NCBI RefSeq assembly: GCF_016097555.1
Contig: NC_054703.1
Span: forward strand, 18,809,512 to 18,873,511
Origin: Gigantopelta aegis
Lineage: Eukaryota > Mollusca > Gastropoda > Neomphalida > Peltospiridae
DNA: 64,000 nt
Reading direction: 5' to 3'
How positions within the stretch are numbered: position 1 is the stretch's first letter; each line of letters opens with the position of its first letter. Shown piece after piece: positions 11,834 to 24,769 of the stretch. A model generated the notes under the pieces. It ran no database searches. It had not been told where the DNA came from and was given only the letters and a program-made list of their open reading frames with translations. The translations under genes were made by a program, and so were the position numbers.

Positions 11834-12886
11834 ACGAACTCGTGTGCTTTTAATTTGGATATTGTAAATGAACATGTTACCAAACTATACGATGTACTTT
11901 GTTATCAGATTACAAAACATAAAAGCATAATTATTGTTTATTACAATATCTTTAGACAGCTATGACATCATGTAGGTCTTGGTGTCTTTAAGACGTGTGA
12001 TCTGATATGTTCTTATTTCATACAAATCGCATAAAGTTAAACAATACCGGCAACGACATTCAATTAAGTGACCTTTAGAATAGTTCATGTATTATTAGAA
12101 AATTCCATTGTTATTTGTATATACGCTCATGTGCTCACGTTAGTGTGAGCTAAAACTACAAGCAAGATTTTGATTTTGTCCCAGAATGATATAAAGTAAT
12201 TAAATATGATTAATTTTTATCATAGCATTGAATAAGAATTGTCAAAACGACAACATCAATTTACCCAGCGTTTTTTTAAAAATCATTCCATTCCATCTAG
12301 AATAAATATATTTGGCTGAAGAAAGTATTGGATTTTGTGACTAGCGACTGTGTTGTTGATGTTTTCGGTGATATGTGTACATTCGCCGTCGCACTGAGCG
12401 CTGCTACAGCCGGTTTCACGTTAGGGATTCGACACATGATTAATGGACATCAAAAAACTACATCTCTTTTTAAACATAACCGGAATGCACAGTATTCCCG
12501 TCGGACATTAATTTAATATAGGATTAATGGAGTTTTTAATTTAAAACTCGACGAACACAGTACACAGATGAGAGAATATGTTTCACTCCATATTTACTAA
12601 CTGCACTACAATTTATTGTACAGCCTCTAAGACTTTTAAATGGCACCAATTCTAGTACAAGCAATAAATGTTTACAGATTTCTAAACGAGCACACAAACA
12701 TATGTATATCCTAATCCACGGCTAAATTAGGCACTTGCTAAACAGGCGTATTATGCAAAGTGGCTACAACATACAGTATTTGCTTAATAAACTGTTATTT
12801 AAATGAATAATTTTTTAATAATGTTCAAGGAACTACTATGCATATGTAAAAATTGGCTAACACAAATTCTTCAAAACAGGTATCTT
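11834..12886. other. AT-rich non-coding region
   Basis: Only short chance frames are present. No repeat or RNA gene recognised. Confidence 0.45.
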
Positions 12887-14906
12887 GTTGATCAATGTGT
12901 CCCCCGTCCAGTTCACACACTGACCTCAGTCTCTTGTTGGTCAATGTGCCCCCCCCCCCCGTCCTGTTCACACACTGACCTCAGTCTCTTGTTGATCAAT
13001 GTCTCCCCCGTCCTGTTCACACACTGACCTCAGTCTCTTGTTGATCAATGTGTCCCCCGTCCTGTTCACACACTGACCTCAGTCTCTTGTTGATCAGTGT
13101 CCCCCGTCCTGTTCACACACTGACGTCAGTCTCTTGTTGATCAATGTGTCCCCCGTCCTGTTCACACACTGACCTCAGTCTCTTGTTGATCAATGTGTAC
13201 CCCGTCCTGTTCACACACTGACCTCAGTCTCTTGTTGATCAGTGTCCCCCGTCCTGTTCACACACTGACGTCAGTCTCTTGTTGATCAATGTGTCCCCCG
13301 TCCTGTTCACACACTGACCTCAGTCTCTTGTTGGTCAATGTGTCCCCCGTTCTGTTCAAACACTGACGTCAGTCTCTTGTTGATCAATGTGTCCCACGTC
13401 CTGTTCACACACTGACCTCGGTCTCTTGTTGATCAGTGTCCCCCGTCCTGTTTACACACTGACGTCGATCTATTGTTGATCAATGTGTCCCCCGTCCTGT
13501 TCACACACTGACCTCAGTTTCTTGTTGATCAGTGTCCCCCGTCCTGTTCACACACTGACGTCGATCTATTGTTGATCAATGTGTTCCCCGTCCTGTTCAC
13601 ACACTGACCTCAGTGTCTTCTTGATCAGTGTCGCCCGTCCTGTTCACACACTGACCTCAGTCTCTTGTTGATCAGTATCACTCCTCCTGTTCATACACTG
13701 ACCTCAGTCTCTTGTTGATGAGTATCTCTCCTCCTGTTCACACACTGACCTCAGTCTCTTGTTGATCAATGTGTCCCCCGTCCTGTTCATACACTGACCT
13801 CAGTCTCTTGTTGATCAGCATCACTCCTCCTGTTCATACACTGACCTCAGTCTCTTGTTGATGAGTATCTCTGCTCCTGTTCACACACTGACCTCAGTCT
13901 CTTGTTGATCAATGTGTCCCCCGTCCTGTTCATACACTGACCTCAGTCTCTTGTTGATCAGTATCACTCCTCCTGTTCATACACTGACCTCAGTCTCTTG
14001 TTGATCAATGTGTCCCCCGTCCTGTTCATACACTGACCTCAGTCTCTTGTTGATGAGTATCTCTCCTACTGTTCACACACTGACCTCAGTCTCTTGTTGA
14101 TCAATGTGTCCCCCGTCCTGTTCATACACTGACCTCAGTCTCTTGTTGATCAGTATCACTCCTCCTGTTCATACACTGACCTCAGTCTCTTGTTGATCAA
14201 TGTGTCCCCCGTCCTGTTCATACACTGACCTCAGTCTCTTGTTGATGAGTATCTCTCCTACTGTTCACACACTGACCTCAGTCTCTTGTTGATCAATGTG
14301 TCCCCCGTCCTGTTCATACACTGACCTCAGTCTCTTGTTGATCAGTATCACTCCTCCTGTTCATACACTGACCTCAGTCTCTTGTTGATGAGTATCTCTC
14401 CTCCTGTTCATACACTGACCTCAGTCTCTTGTTGATGAGTATCTCTCCTCCTGTTCATACACTGACCTCAGTCTCTTGTTGATGAGTATCTCTCCTCCTG
14501 TTCATACACTGACATCAGTCTCTTGTTGATGAGTATCTCTCCTCCTGTTCACACACTGACCTCAGTCTCTTGTTGATGAGTATCTCTCCTCCTGTTCATA
14601 CACTTACCTCAGTCTCTTGTTGATGAGTATCTCTCCTCCTGTTCATACACTGACCTCAGCCTCTTGTTGATGAGTATCTCTCCTCCTGTTCATACACTGA
14701 CCTCAGTCTCTTGTTGATGAGTATCTCTCCTCCTGTTCACACACTGACCTCAGCCTCTTGTTGATGAGTATCTCTCCTCCTGTTCACACACTGACCTCAG
14801 TCTCTTGTTGATGAGTATCTCTCCTCCTGTTCACACACTGACCTCAGCCTCTTGTTGATGAGTATCTCTCCTCCTGTTCATACACTGACCTCAGTTTCTT
14901 GTTGAC
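12887..14906. repeat. 47-49 bp minisatellite, ~42 copies, two unit types
   Basis: The unit reads CTGTTCACACACTGACCTCA then GTCTCTTGTTGATCAATG. Type A continues with TGTCCCCCGTC (or its shorter form GTCCCCCGTC) and type B with AGTATCTCTCCTC. Type A dominates to about 13660, the types alternate to about 14360, and type B forms a homogeneous block to the end. It is non-coding. Confidence 0.97.
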
Positions 14907-15261
14907 CCAGTGTTTTTACTTTCCTTACTATGGTAGTTCACATATATTGTAATATTTCCTTCCCATCTTTTCCCCTGTTAAAACAAACTTCAGTGATAAC
15001 TTTCGCGCCCTCACTGAACACCATTTGGGAAAATCGTGTAAGTAATCTGTACTAGCAGTGACTTTATAGTGGAAATAACTCGAAACATACATTAACAGGC
15101 CACCTTATTTGACTAGCAAATCTCATCACTTTCAGAGATACAGTGGCAAGTTCATGCATTACATCTTTTGACATGCAATTTTAATTCTATTCCTAGATCA
15201 CTAGATTATGAACTTCAGTAGGCCAGTGTAAGATCAGCACAGAAAGACGTCCCATGATAAC
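14907..15261. other. Non-coding spacer between arrays
   Basis: No feature recognised. Confidence 0.4.
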
Positions 15262-15825
15262 CATATAATCCCCATATTAGGCTGTCGTTAATCAGCACTC
15301 GCTAGATGGATATCAAACACATATAATGCCCCTGTTAGGCTGTCGTTAATCAGCCACTCGTTAGATGGATATCAAACACATATAATGCCCCTGTTAGGCT
15401 GTCGTTAATCAGCCGCTCGTTAGATGGATATCAAACACATATAATGCCCCTGTTAGGCTGTCATTAAAATGCCGCTCGTTAGATGGATATCAAACACATA
15501 TAATGCCCCTGTTAGGCTGTCATTAATCAGCCGCTCGTTAGATGGATATCAAACACATATAATGCCCCTGTTAGGCTGTCATTAATCAGCCGCTCGTTAG
15601 ATGGATATCAAACACATATAATGCCCCTGTTAGGCTGTCATTAATCAGCCGCTCGTTAGATGGACATCAAACACATATAATGCCCCTGTTAGGCTGTCAT
15701 TAATCAGCCACTCGTTAGATGGACATCAAACACATATAATGCCCCTGTTAGGCTGTCATTAATCAGCCACTCGTTAGATGGAAATCAAACACATATAATG
15801 CCCCTGTTAGGCTGTCATTAATCAG
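15262..15825. repeat. 59-bp tandem repeat, ~9.5 copies before the gap
   Basis: The unit contains ATCAAACACATATAATGCC, then CCTGTTAGGCTGTCATTAAT, then CAGCCGCTCGTTAGATGG. Spacing is 59 bases. Units are nearly identical, with a first degenerate unit at 15262. The array runs into the assembly gap, so its true length is unknown. Confidence 0.97.
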
Positions 15826-16025
15826 NNNNNNNNNNNNNNNNNNNNNNNNNNNNNNNNNNNNNNNNNNNNNNNNNNNNNNNNNNNNNNNNNNNNNNNNNNN
15901 NNNNNNNNNNNNNNNNNNNNNNNNNNNNNNNNNNNNNNNNNNNNNNNNNNNNNNNNNNNNNNNNNNNNNNNNNNNNNNNNNNNNNNNNNNNNNNNNNNNN
16001 NNNNNNNNNNNNNNNNNNNNNNNNN
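15826..16025. other. Assembly gap (200 N)
   Basis: Exactly 200 unresolved bases between two different repeat regions. The round length suggests a placeholder of unknown true size. The frames called across it are meaningless. Confidence 0.99.
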
Positions 16026-17512
16026 TTGCACAACAAAACAGTCACCAATGCAGATCCTTCACTTTTCCCGGCATTTATTTCTCTTGAAAGAGCGGGATAT
16101 AACAAATTGCACAATAAAACAGTCGCTAGACTCGATACATTTGTCTCCCCACAGCCTTTCTACGTTTTAAGGGTTAGTATCAACCTCTCGTTAACCTAGT
16201 TCCCTGTTTCTACCCAGCCTTACTTTTAAACGGTCGAGAATTGTAACAAGTTCCAAAATAAAACAGCCTTAGTTCGTTTTAAGTGTACAAATTATGCACA
16301 AAAAGTATGATTTTTGGTGAGGTTTATATAGAAAAGAGGGACTTTAGGCTTTTTTGTGGGGGGAAAACATAAAGAAAAAAAGTGGGAGTTTTTCTTTTGT
16401 CTTTTTTTTAAACTTTTTTTTTCTTTTTGTTTCGGGGGAGGGGGGGAGGGTCGGAGGGGGGTATTCTATCCACTACTCCTACCTTCATTCTGAGCTTCCT
16501 ATTCACATTGCATATGGGACATCCACATTACAAACAATTATTTAAATATAACATACCTTTCACTGGATTCGAACCACCAGCCTCCAGCTCGATCTTTGCA
16601 TCGTTTGTAAATTACACAATAAAACAGTTATAAGAGCAGATAATTCTCTCTCTCCAGCCGTTTTTTTCGCTTGACATGGCGTGACATAACAAATTACACA
16701 ATAAAACAGTCATTATACATGATACATGTCTCTCCCCAGCCTTCTTACCTTTCCAGTGTTGATATGACAGAATAAAACTCTCTTTAATCCAGTTCCCTGA
16801 ATCTCCCCAGTCTTCTTTCACGTTTTTAAAGGACAAGACGCAACAAATTGCATATTAAAACAGAAACTAATGCAGAGGGCCAGTTCGAGTGTTTCTCCCA
16901 AGCCTTGTTACGTTTTCATGGTCCCTCCCCACCATTTTTACATTTTAAAGGGCAGAACGTACCAAATTGCACAACAAAACAGTCACCAATGCAGATCCTT
17001 CACTTTTCCCGGCATTTATTTCTCTTGAAAGAGCGGGATATAACAAATCGCACAATAAAACAGTCGCTAGACTCGATACATTTGTCTCCCCACAGCCTTT
17101 CTACGTTTTAAGGGTTAGTATCAACCTCTCTTTAACCTAGTTCCCTGTTTCTACCCAGCCTTACTTTTAAAGGGTCGAGAATTGTAACAAGTTCCAAAAT
17201 AAAACAGTGATTAACCCTACTCCATGTCTCTTAGTTCGTTTTAAGTGTACAAATTATGCACAAAAAGTATGATTTTTGGTGAGATTTATATAGAAAAGAG
17301 GGACTTTAGGCTTTTGTGGGGGGAAAACATAAAGAAAAAAAGTGGGGGTTTTTCTTTTGTCTTTTTTTTAAACTTTTTTTTCTTTTTTGTTTCGGGGGAT
17401 GGGGGGGGGGGTCGGAGGGGGGGTATTCTATCCACTACTCCTACCTTCATTCTGAACTTCCTATTCACATTACATATGGGACATCCACATTACAAACAAT
17501 TATTTAAATTCA
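16026..17512. repeat. Degenerate ~80-bp repeats with a ~0.5-kb internal duplication
   Basis: The motif TGCACAATAAAACAGTC recurs about every 80-140 bases (near 16029, 16108, 16612, 16693, 16850, 16968 and 17048), between blocks like TCTCCCCAGCCTTCTTAC. A longer block, 16026-16546, is repeated at 16967-17508, including the poly-T and poly-G stretch. The second copy ends exactly where the next satellite begins. Confidence 0.85.
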
Positions 17513-20500
17513 CAGCTGTCAGGGCCGGTTCAAGTGCGAAAACTGGGTACGGGGTTGGGGGCATGGACAGCAGGCAGGGCCAGTTCCAGTCCTTTAATTG
17601 GGTATGTCGTTGGGGTGTATGATAGCTGCCAGGGTCGGTTCAAGAGGGAAAACTGGGTACGGGTTTGGGTTGTGGACAGCAGTCAGGGGTACGGGGTTCA
17701 AGTGTGTGCCAGCCTCGAGTATAGCATTCTGAGTGGGTTGTATGGACAGCAGGCAGGGCCAGTTTCAAGTCCTTTAACTTGGTTGGGGTGAGATAGCTGC
17801 CAGGGCTCGGTTCACGAAAACTGGAATAAAGGACGTGGACAGCAGGCAGGGCCAGTTGCAGAATCCTTTAACTGGGTATGGGGTTGGGGTGTCTTTTCAG
17901 GGTCCCTCCCCAGCATTTGTACATTGTGAATGGGATTGGGTATGGACAGCAGGCAGGGCCAGTTCCAGTCGAAAACTGGGTACGGGGTTGGGGTGCAGAT
18001 AGCTGCCAGGTTCAGTTCAAGAGGAAAACTGGGTACAGGTTTGGAACATGACAGCAGGCAGGGCCAGTTCAAGCCTTTAACTGGGTACGGGGTTGGGGTG
18101 TGGATAGCACTCAGGGCCAGTTTGTGCTCTCACTTGGTCTGAGGGTGATTGGTGTGTGGACAGGAGGCAGGGCCAGTTCCAGTCCTTTAACTGGGTATGG
18201 GGTTGGGGTGTATGATAGCTGCCAGGTTCGGTTCAAGAGCGAAAACTGGGTACGAGTTGGGGATGTGGACAGCAGGCAGGGCCAGTTCCAGTCGTTTAAC
18301 TGGGTATGGGGTTGGGGTGATAGCTGCCAGGCTCGGTTCGAGTGCGAAAACTGGGTATGGAGTTTGGGGGTGTGGACAGCAGGCAGGGCCAGTTCCAGTC
18401 CTTTAACTGGGTATGGGGTTGGGGTGTATGATAGCTGCCAGGGTCGGTTCAAGAGCGAAAACTGGGTACGGGTTTGGGGCGTGGACAGCAGGCAGGGCCA
18501 GTTCAAGAATGCCAACTGAGTATGGGGATTGCGGTGTGGATAGCAGGGTCAGTTTTTTTTAAACTTGTGAATGGTTTGGTCTATGGACAGCAGGCAGGGC
18601 CAGTTCCAGTCCTTTAACTGGGGGTTGTCATTGGGGTGTATGATAGCTGCCAGGGTCGGTTCAAGAGTTCGGAAAACTGGTCTGGGTTTGGGTGTGTGGA
18701 CAGCAGGCAGGGCCAGTTCCAGTCCTTTAACTGGGTATGGGGTTGGGTGTGGATAGCTGCCAGGGCCAGTTCAAGAGCGAAAACTTGGTCTGAGATTGGG
18801 ACGTGGAAAGCAGGCAGGGCCAGTTATGGACAGGAGGCAGGGCCAGTTCCAGTCCTTTAACTGGGTATGGGGTTGGGGTGTGCCGTGGATAGCTGCCAGG
18901 CTCGGTTCAAGAGCGAAAACTGGGTACGAGGTTGGGACGTGGAAAGCAGGCAGGGCCAGTTCAATCGTGAAAACTGTGTATGGGGTTGGGCCTTGTGGAC
19001 AGCAGTCAGGGCCAGTTCAAGCATGCGAAAACTGGGTGATTGGGTGTGGACAGCAGGCAGGGCCAGTTGCAGTCCTTTAACTGGGTATGGGGTTGGGGTG
19101 TATGATAGCTGGCAGGGCCAGTTCAAGAGCGAAAACTGGGGGTTTGGGTGTGGACAGCAGGCAGGGCCAGTTCCAGTCCTGAAAACTGGACAGAGGAAAA
19201 CTGGGTACGGGTTTGGGTTGTGGACCAGTCAGGGCCAGTTCAAGCATAGCTGTGTAAGCATGCAGAGCCATGTGCTCTCACTTGGTCTGAGATTGGGGTG
19301 TGGACAGCAGGCAGGGCCAGTTCCAGTCCTTTAACTGGGTATGGGGTTGGGGTGTATAATAGCTGCCAGGTTGGGGTGTGGGATAGCTGGAAAGCAGCAG
19401 GGCCAGTTCAAGCCAACTGTGTACGGGGAAAACTGGGTACGGGGTTGGTGTGTGGACAGCAGGCAGGGCCAGTTCCAGTCCTTTAACTGGGTATGAGGGT
19501 AGGGTGTGTCATAGCTGCCAGGGCCGGTTCAAGAGCGAAAACTGGGTACGAGGTTGTAAACGTGGACAGCAGGCAGGGCCAGTTCCAGTCCTTTAACTGG
19601 GTATGGAGTTGGGGTTGGGTGTATGGTTAGCTGCCAGGCCGGTTCAAGTGCGAAAACTGGGTACGTGCCAACTTGGGTTGTGGACAGTGGCGAAAAGGGA
19701 ATGAGATTTCAAGGCAGGGCCAGTTCCAGTCCTTTAACTGGGTATGGGGTTGGGGTGTATGATAGCTGCCAGGGCCGGTTCAAGAGCGAAAACTGGGTAC
19801 GGGTTGGGTTGTGGGTGCCAGACAGCCAACTGGCAGTTGTGGGGTGCAGGGCCAGTTCTAGTGCTCTCACTTAAATTGTGAATGGTGATTGGGTGTGGAC
19901 AGCAGGCTGCCAGGGTCGGTTCAACTGAAAACTGGGTACAGGTTTGTTGTGCTAACTGGGTACGGGGTTGTGGTGTGGATAGCAATTCGATTGCTCTCAC
20001 TTGGTCTGAGATTGGGGGTGTGGACAGGAGGCAGGGCCAGTTCCAGTCCTTTAACTGGGTATGGGGTTGGGGTGTATGATAGCTGCCAGGGCCAGTTCAA
20101 GAGCGAAAACTGGGTACAGGGTTGGAACATTGACAGCAGGCAGGGCCAGTTCAAGCGTGCTAACTGGGTACGGGGTTGTGGTGTGGTGGGAGCAGTTCGA
20201 GGTGTGCACTCACTTGGTCTGAGATTGGGGGTGTGGACAGGAGGCAGGGCCAGTTCCAGTCCTTTAACTGGGTATGTGGTTGGGGTGTATGATAGCTGCC
20301 AGGGTCGGTTCAAGAGGGAAAACTGGGTACGGGTTTGGGTTGTGGACAGCAGTCAGGGCCAGTTCAAGCATGCCAACTGAGTATAGCATTGCGGTGTGGA
20401 TAGCAGGCAGGGCCAGTTCGAGTGCACTCACTTGGTCTGAGATTGGGTGTGTGGACAGGAGGCAGGGCCAGTTCCAGTCCTTTAACTGGGTATGGGGTTG

Positions 20501-23215
20501 GGGTGTATGATAGCTGCCAGGGCCAGTTCAAGAGCGAAAACTGGATACAGGGTTGGAACATTGACAGCAGGCAGGGCCAGTTCAAGCGTGCTAACTGGGT
20601 ACGGGGTTGTGGTGTGGATAGCAGTTCGATTGCATTGCCAGTTCCAGTCCTTTAAATGGGTATGGGGTTGGGGTGACATAGGCAGGGCCAGTTCAAGAGG
20701 GAAAACTGGGTATGGGGTTGCTGTGTATGACAGCAGGCAGGGCCAGTTCAAGCGTGCCAACTGGGTATAGGGTTGCGGTGTGGACAGCAGGCAGGGCCAG
20801 TTCGAGTGCTCTCACTTGGTCTGAGATTGGGTGTGTGGACAGGAGGCAGGGCCAGTTCCAGTCCTTTAACTGGGTATGGGGTTGGGGTGTATAATAGCTG
20901 CCAGGCTCGGTTCAAGTCCGAAAACTGGGTACGGGGTTGGGACGTGGACAGCAGGCAGGTCCAGTTCAAGAATACCAACTGTGTATGGGGTTGTGGTGCA
21001 GGGCCAGTTCTAGTGTGTAAACTGTGAATGGGTTTGGGTATGGACAGCAGGCAGGGCCAGTTCCAGTCCTTTAACTGGGTATGGGGTTGGGGTGTATGAT
21101 AGCTGCCAGGGTCGGTTCAAGAGCGAAAACTGGGTACAGGGTTGGGGTGTGGACAGCAGTCAGGGCCAGTTCAAGCATGCCAACTGGGTACGGGGTTGTG
21201 GTGTGGACAGCAGGCAGGGCCCAGTTAAGTGCCAGGGCCGGTTCAAGAGCGAAAACTGGGTACGGGGTTGTGTAACTGGCAGGGCCATAGTTTAAACTTG
21301 GGGGTGTGGACAGGAGGCAGGGCCAGTTCCAGTCCTTTAACTGGGTATGGGGTTGGGGTGTATAATAGCTGCCAGGCTCGGTTCAAGTCCGAAAACTGGG
21401 TACGGGGTTGGGACGTGGACAGCAGGCAGGTCCAGTTCAAGAATACCAACTGTGTATGGGGTTGTGGTGCAGGGCCAGTTCTAGTGCGTAAACTGTGAAT
21501 GGTGATTGGGTGTGGACAGCAGGCAGGGCCAGTTCCAGTCCTTTAACTGGGTATGGGTTGGGGTGTATGATAGCTGCCAGGGTCGGTTCAAGAGGGAAAA
21601 CTGGGTACGGGTTTGGGTTGTGGACAGCAGTCAGGGCCAGTTCAAGCATGCCAACTGAGTATAGGGTTGCAGTGTGGATAGCAGGCAGGGCCAGTTCGTG
21701 TGCTCTCACTTGGTCTGAGATTGGGGGTGTGGACAGGAGGCAGGGCCAGTTCCAGTCCTTTAACTGGGTATGGGGTTGGGGTGTATAATAACTGCCAGGT
21801 TCGGTTCAAGAGCGAAAACTGGGTACGAGGTTGGGACGTGGAAAGCAGGCAGGGCCAGTTCAATCGTGCCAACTGTGTACGGGGTTGGGGTGAAGGGTCA
21901 GTTCTAGTGCATAAACTGTGAATGGTGATTGGGTGTGGACAGAAGGCAGGGCCAGTTCCAGTCCTTTAACTGGGTATGGGGTTGGTGTGTATGAAAGCTG
22001 GCAGGGTCGGTTCAAGAGCGAAAACTGGATACAGGGTTGGGGCATGGACAACAGGCAGGGCCAGTTCTAGCGTGTAAACTGTGAAAGGTGATTGGTGTGG
22101 AAAGCAGGCAGGGCCAGTTCCAGTCCTTTAACTGGGTATGGAGTTGGGGTGTTTGATAGCTGCCAGGCCCGGTTAGAGAGCGAAAACTGGGTACGGGGTT
22201 TGGACGTGGACAGCAGGCAGGGCCAGTTCCAGTCGTTTAACTCAGTATGAGGTTAGGGTGTGTCACAGCTGTCAGGGCCGGTTCAAGTGCGAAAACTGGG
22301 TACGGGGTTGGGGGCATGGACAGCAGGCAGGGCCAGTTCCAGTCCTTTAATTGGGTATGTCGTTGGGGTGTATGATAGCTGCCAGGGTCGGTTCAAGAGG
22401 GAAAACTGGGTACGGGTTTGGGTTGTGGACAGCAGTCAGGGCCAGTTCAAGCATGCCAACTGAGTATAGCATTGCGGTGTGGATAGCAGGCAGGGCCAGT
22501 TCGAGTGCACTCACTTGGTCTGAGATTGGGTGTGTGGACAGGAGGCAGGGCCAGTTCCAGTCCTTTAACTGGGTATGGGGTTGGGGTGTATAATAGCTGC
22601 CAGGTTCGGTTCAAGAGCGAAAACTGGGTACGAGGTTGGGACGTGGAAAGCAGGCAGGGCCAGTTCAATCGTGCCAACTGTGTACGGGGTTGGGGTGAAG
22701 GGTCAGTTCTAGTGCATAAACTGTGAATGGTGATTGGGTGTGGACAGAAGGCAGGGCCAGTTCCAGTCCTTTAACTGGGTATGGGGTTGCTGTGTATGAT
22801 AGCTGGCAGGGTCGGTTCAAGAGCGAAAACTGGATACAGGTTTGGGGCATGGACAACTGGCAGGGCCAGTTCTAGCGTGTAAACTGTGAATGGTGATTGG
22901 TGTGGAAAGCAGGCAGGGCCAGTTCCAGTCCTTTAACTGGGTATGGAGTTGGGGTGTTTGATAGCTGCCAGGCCCGGTTAGAGAGCGAAAACTGGGTACG
23001 GGGTTTGGACGTGGACAGCAGGCAGGGCCAGTTCCAGTCGTTTAACTCAGTATGAGGTTAGGGTGTGTCACAGCTGTCAGGGCCGGTTCAAGTGCGAAAA
23101 CTGGGTACTGTTCTAGGTACGTTGACAGTAGGCAGGGCCAGTTCAAGCGTGCTAACTGGGTACGGGGTTGCGGTGTGGATAGCAGGCAGTGTCAGTTCGA
23201 TTGCTCTACCGTTGG
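17513..23215. repeat. 5.7-kb satellite of 54-57 bp monomers with higher-order repeats
   Basis: Alternating monomers: one reads GTGGACAGCAGGCAGGGCC then AGTTCCAGTCCTTTAACTGG, the other TGATAGCTGCCAGGGTCGG then TTCAAGAGCGAAAACTGGG, each ending in TACGGGGTTGGGG-like sequence. Longer blocks repeat: 21690-22300 recurs at 22495-23107 (about 805 bp apart), and 20272-20500 recurs near 22345. Monomer lengths divisible by three keep all frames open for long stretches, which explains the many W- and G-rich or P- and L-rich open frames. No coding function is supported. Confidence 0.95.
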
Positions 23216-23368
23216 GTACTGGGTGCAGGGCTGTCGGCACCAAGGGGGTGGCTGGCAGTTCTGTAGGGAAGAAATCTGTAAGTTGGGGGGGGTGTAGAGA
23301 TATGTACATGTCAGAATTCGGCGTCCATCCAGAAGCCAACTTTACAGAGTGATCATTGTATCATCATC

Positions 23369-24769
23369 ATGCCCGAAGACCAGACCCCTGGGGGAGGGGG
23401 TATGTGTCAAAATATGAAAATCGATGTAGCCTGGGGAGAAAGTAGCCAGGATAAAGTTAGATGGTGTGACCAGGAGACGAGTATGACCTCGGAGGAGGTG
23501 GTTGCAAAGACTGTCGACGTCGCAGGGGGAGCACCTGAAAATGGGGTGGCTGTAGAAAATGCGGGCGTGACAGTGGGGGCAACGGGTGGGGTGGCTGAAC
23601 AGGAAGGGCTAGCATCGAACGAGTCACATGTAGATCGGACTGTCGAAAATGGGGTGACCTTGGAGAGTAGCCGAGATAGGGTTACGATAGGGGGTAACCA
23701 GGAGAAGGATGTAGTCGTAGAGACTGTGGACGTAGTGGCGGTAGCACCTGAAAAGAGGGTGGCTGCAGGAACCATGGATGTGACAGTTGGGGCGACGGGA
23801 ATGGCGGCTCAAAAAGAGGGGTCAGTTTCGACAGTGGTGGTCGAGGGGGTGACGGCACATTCTGGGGGTGTAGATGACGATGTTAGGGACAGCCCAGGGG
23901 TGGGTGATGTTCCGGATAAGAAAATGGTAGTAGAAGAAAGGGAGGTAATTGTACCTCCAGAGAGCTGTCCAATGGAAGGGCAGATAACAGTGGAGGCGGT
24001 AGGGACAGAGAAAGGGGAGGCAACACCAGTCATCAGACTTAAACCTGTAAGCGCTGGGCCTATGTTCTCTGTACCTGTCATTGTAAATGGGTGTTCTGTA
24101 AATGCCACAGTAGATACTGGGGCTGAAGTGAATATCATTGCTGACCGAATCTATGATAGCATGGTGACTAAGCCTAAGGTTATTCGGGCTGTATCTTTGA
24201 ATACCGCAGGCCGAGAAATGAAAATGGAAGGGATTGTTGTAGGTCCTGTGACCTTGACACTGGGAGATACCAATTTTCAGTCCAAAATGTATGTGGCCCC
24301 AATCGAGGATGATATGTTGTTGGGTTTAGACTTTTTGAGGGCTTGTAATGCAAAGTTGGATTTACAGGCAGGCACACTGACGGTTGGGGGTAAATCCATC
24401 TCTATGATTTTTGGATTGATTGGTCAGTCGCCAGTGGTGGCGAAGGTTAAGGTGCTAGAAAAGGTGGTGGTACCGCCAAATTCAGCGAAACATTTTCCCT
24501 GTAGTGTGAGCCGAAGTATGCCCACATTTGTGGTTGAGCCGAGCACGGAGTGTGTATCAAAATTAGCAATGATGCCATATACGTTCCAGGCAGCAGGCAA
24601 CAAGGCTAGTGTGTGTCTGGTGAATTTGGGTGATAGACCAGTAACACTCCAGGCACAGCAGGTTGTGGGTCATGCTATGGAAGCAGCACCAGTGGTAAAT
24701 CAGAAAATGCCGCCATCTGCTACGGTAAATTTTTTAAAAACATGTACGACAACTCCTGTAAAGAGTTGA
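23369..24769 (+). CDS. Leader plus aspartic protease region of element B
   Basis: 466 residues from an ATG. The first ~225 are repetitive Val/Gly/Glu-rich sequence with GVAVENAGVTVGATGG-like units and no known fold. Residues ~235-330 are a retropepsin-type protease: VNATVDTGAEVNII with the catalytic DTGA, then the downstream MLLGLDFL (I/L-L-G-x-D) motif. The protease would mature the polyprotein. The remainder is a linker leading into reverse transcriptase, whose frame begins just before this one ends. A conventional Gag with a CCHC knuckle is not visible here. Confidence 0.85.
   Translation: MPEDQTPGGGGMCQNMKIDVAWGESSQDKVRWCDQETSMTSEEVVAKTVDVAGGAPENGVAVENAGVTVGATGGVAEQEGLASNESHVDRTVENGVTLESSRDRVTIGGNQEKDVVVETVDVVAVAPEKRVAAGTMDVTVGATGMAAQKEGSVSTVVVEGVTAHSGGVDDDVRDSPGVGDVPDKKMVVEEREVIVPPESCPMEGQITVEAVGTEKGEATPVIRLKPVSAGPMFSVPVIVNGCSVNATVDTGAEVNIIADRIYDSMVTKPKVIRAVSLNTAGREMKMEGIVVGPVTLTLGDTNFQSKMYVAPIEDDMLLGLDFLRACNAKLDLQAGTLTVGGKSISMIFGLIGQSPVVAKVKVLEKVVVPPNSAKHFPCSVSRSMPTFVVEPSTECVSKLAMMPYTFQAAGNKASVCLVNLGDRPVTLQAQQVVGHAMEAAPVVNQKMPPSATVNFLKTCTTTPVKS

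Noticed and set aside
12887-14906. Third exon-derived minisatellite (unit has GAGGTCAGTG on the minus strand, donor-like)
   Set aside because: No acceptor or protein-like exon is visible at either flank, unlike the two carboxypeptidase arrays.
12887-15825. CRISPR-like array
   Set aside because: The units are head-to-tail repeats without unique spacers, in a eukaryotic genome.
15818-16114. Minus-strand frames of 69-98 residues
   Set aside because: They run through the block of N.
16000-23220. 5' LTR of element B
   Set aside because: No stretch here matched 34724-36200 by eye, so none is claimed.
17500-23300. Dozens of open frames of 60-160 residues on both strands
   Set aside because: They are all readings of the 54-57 bp satellite. 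Frames shift between units, and there is no start context or conserved protein.
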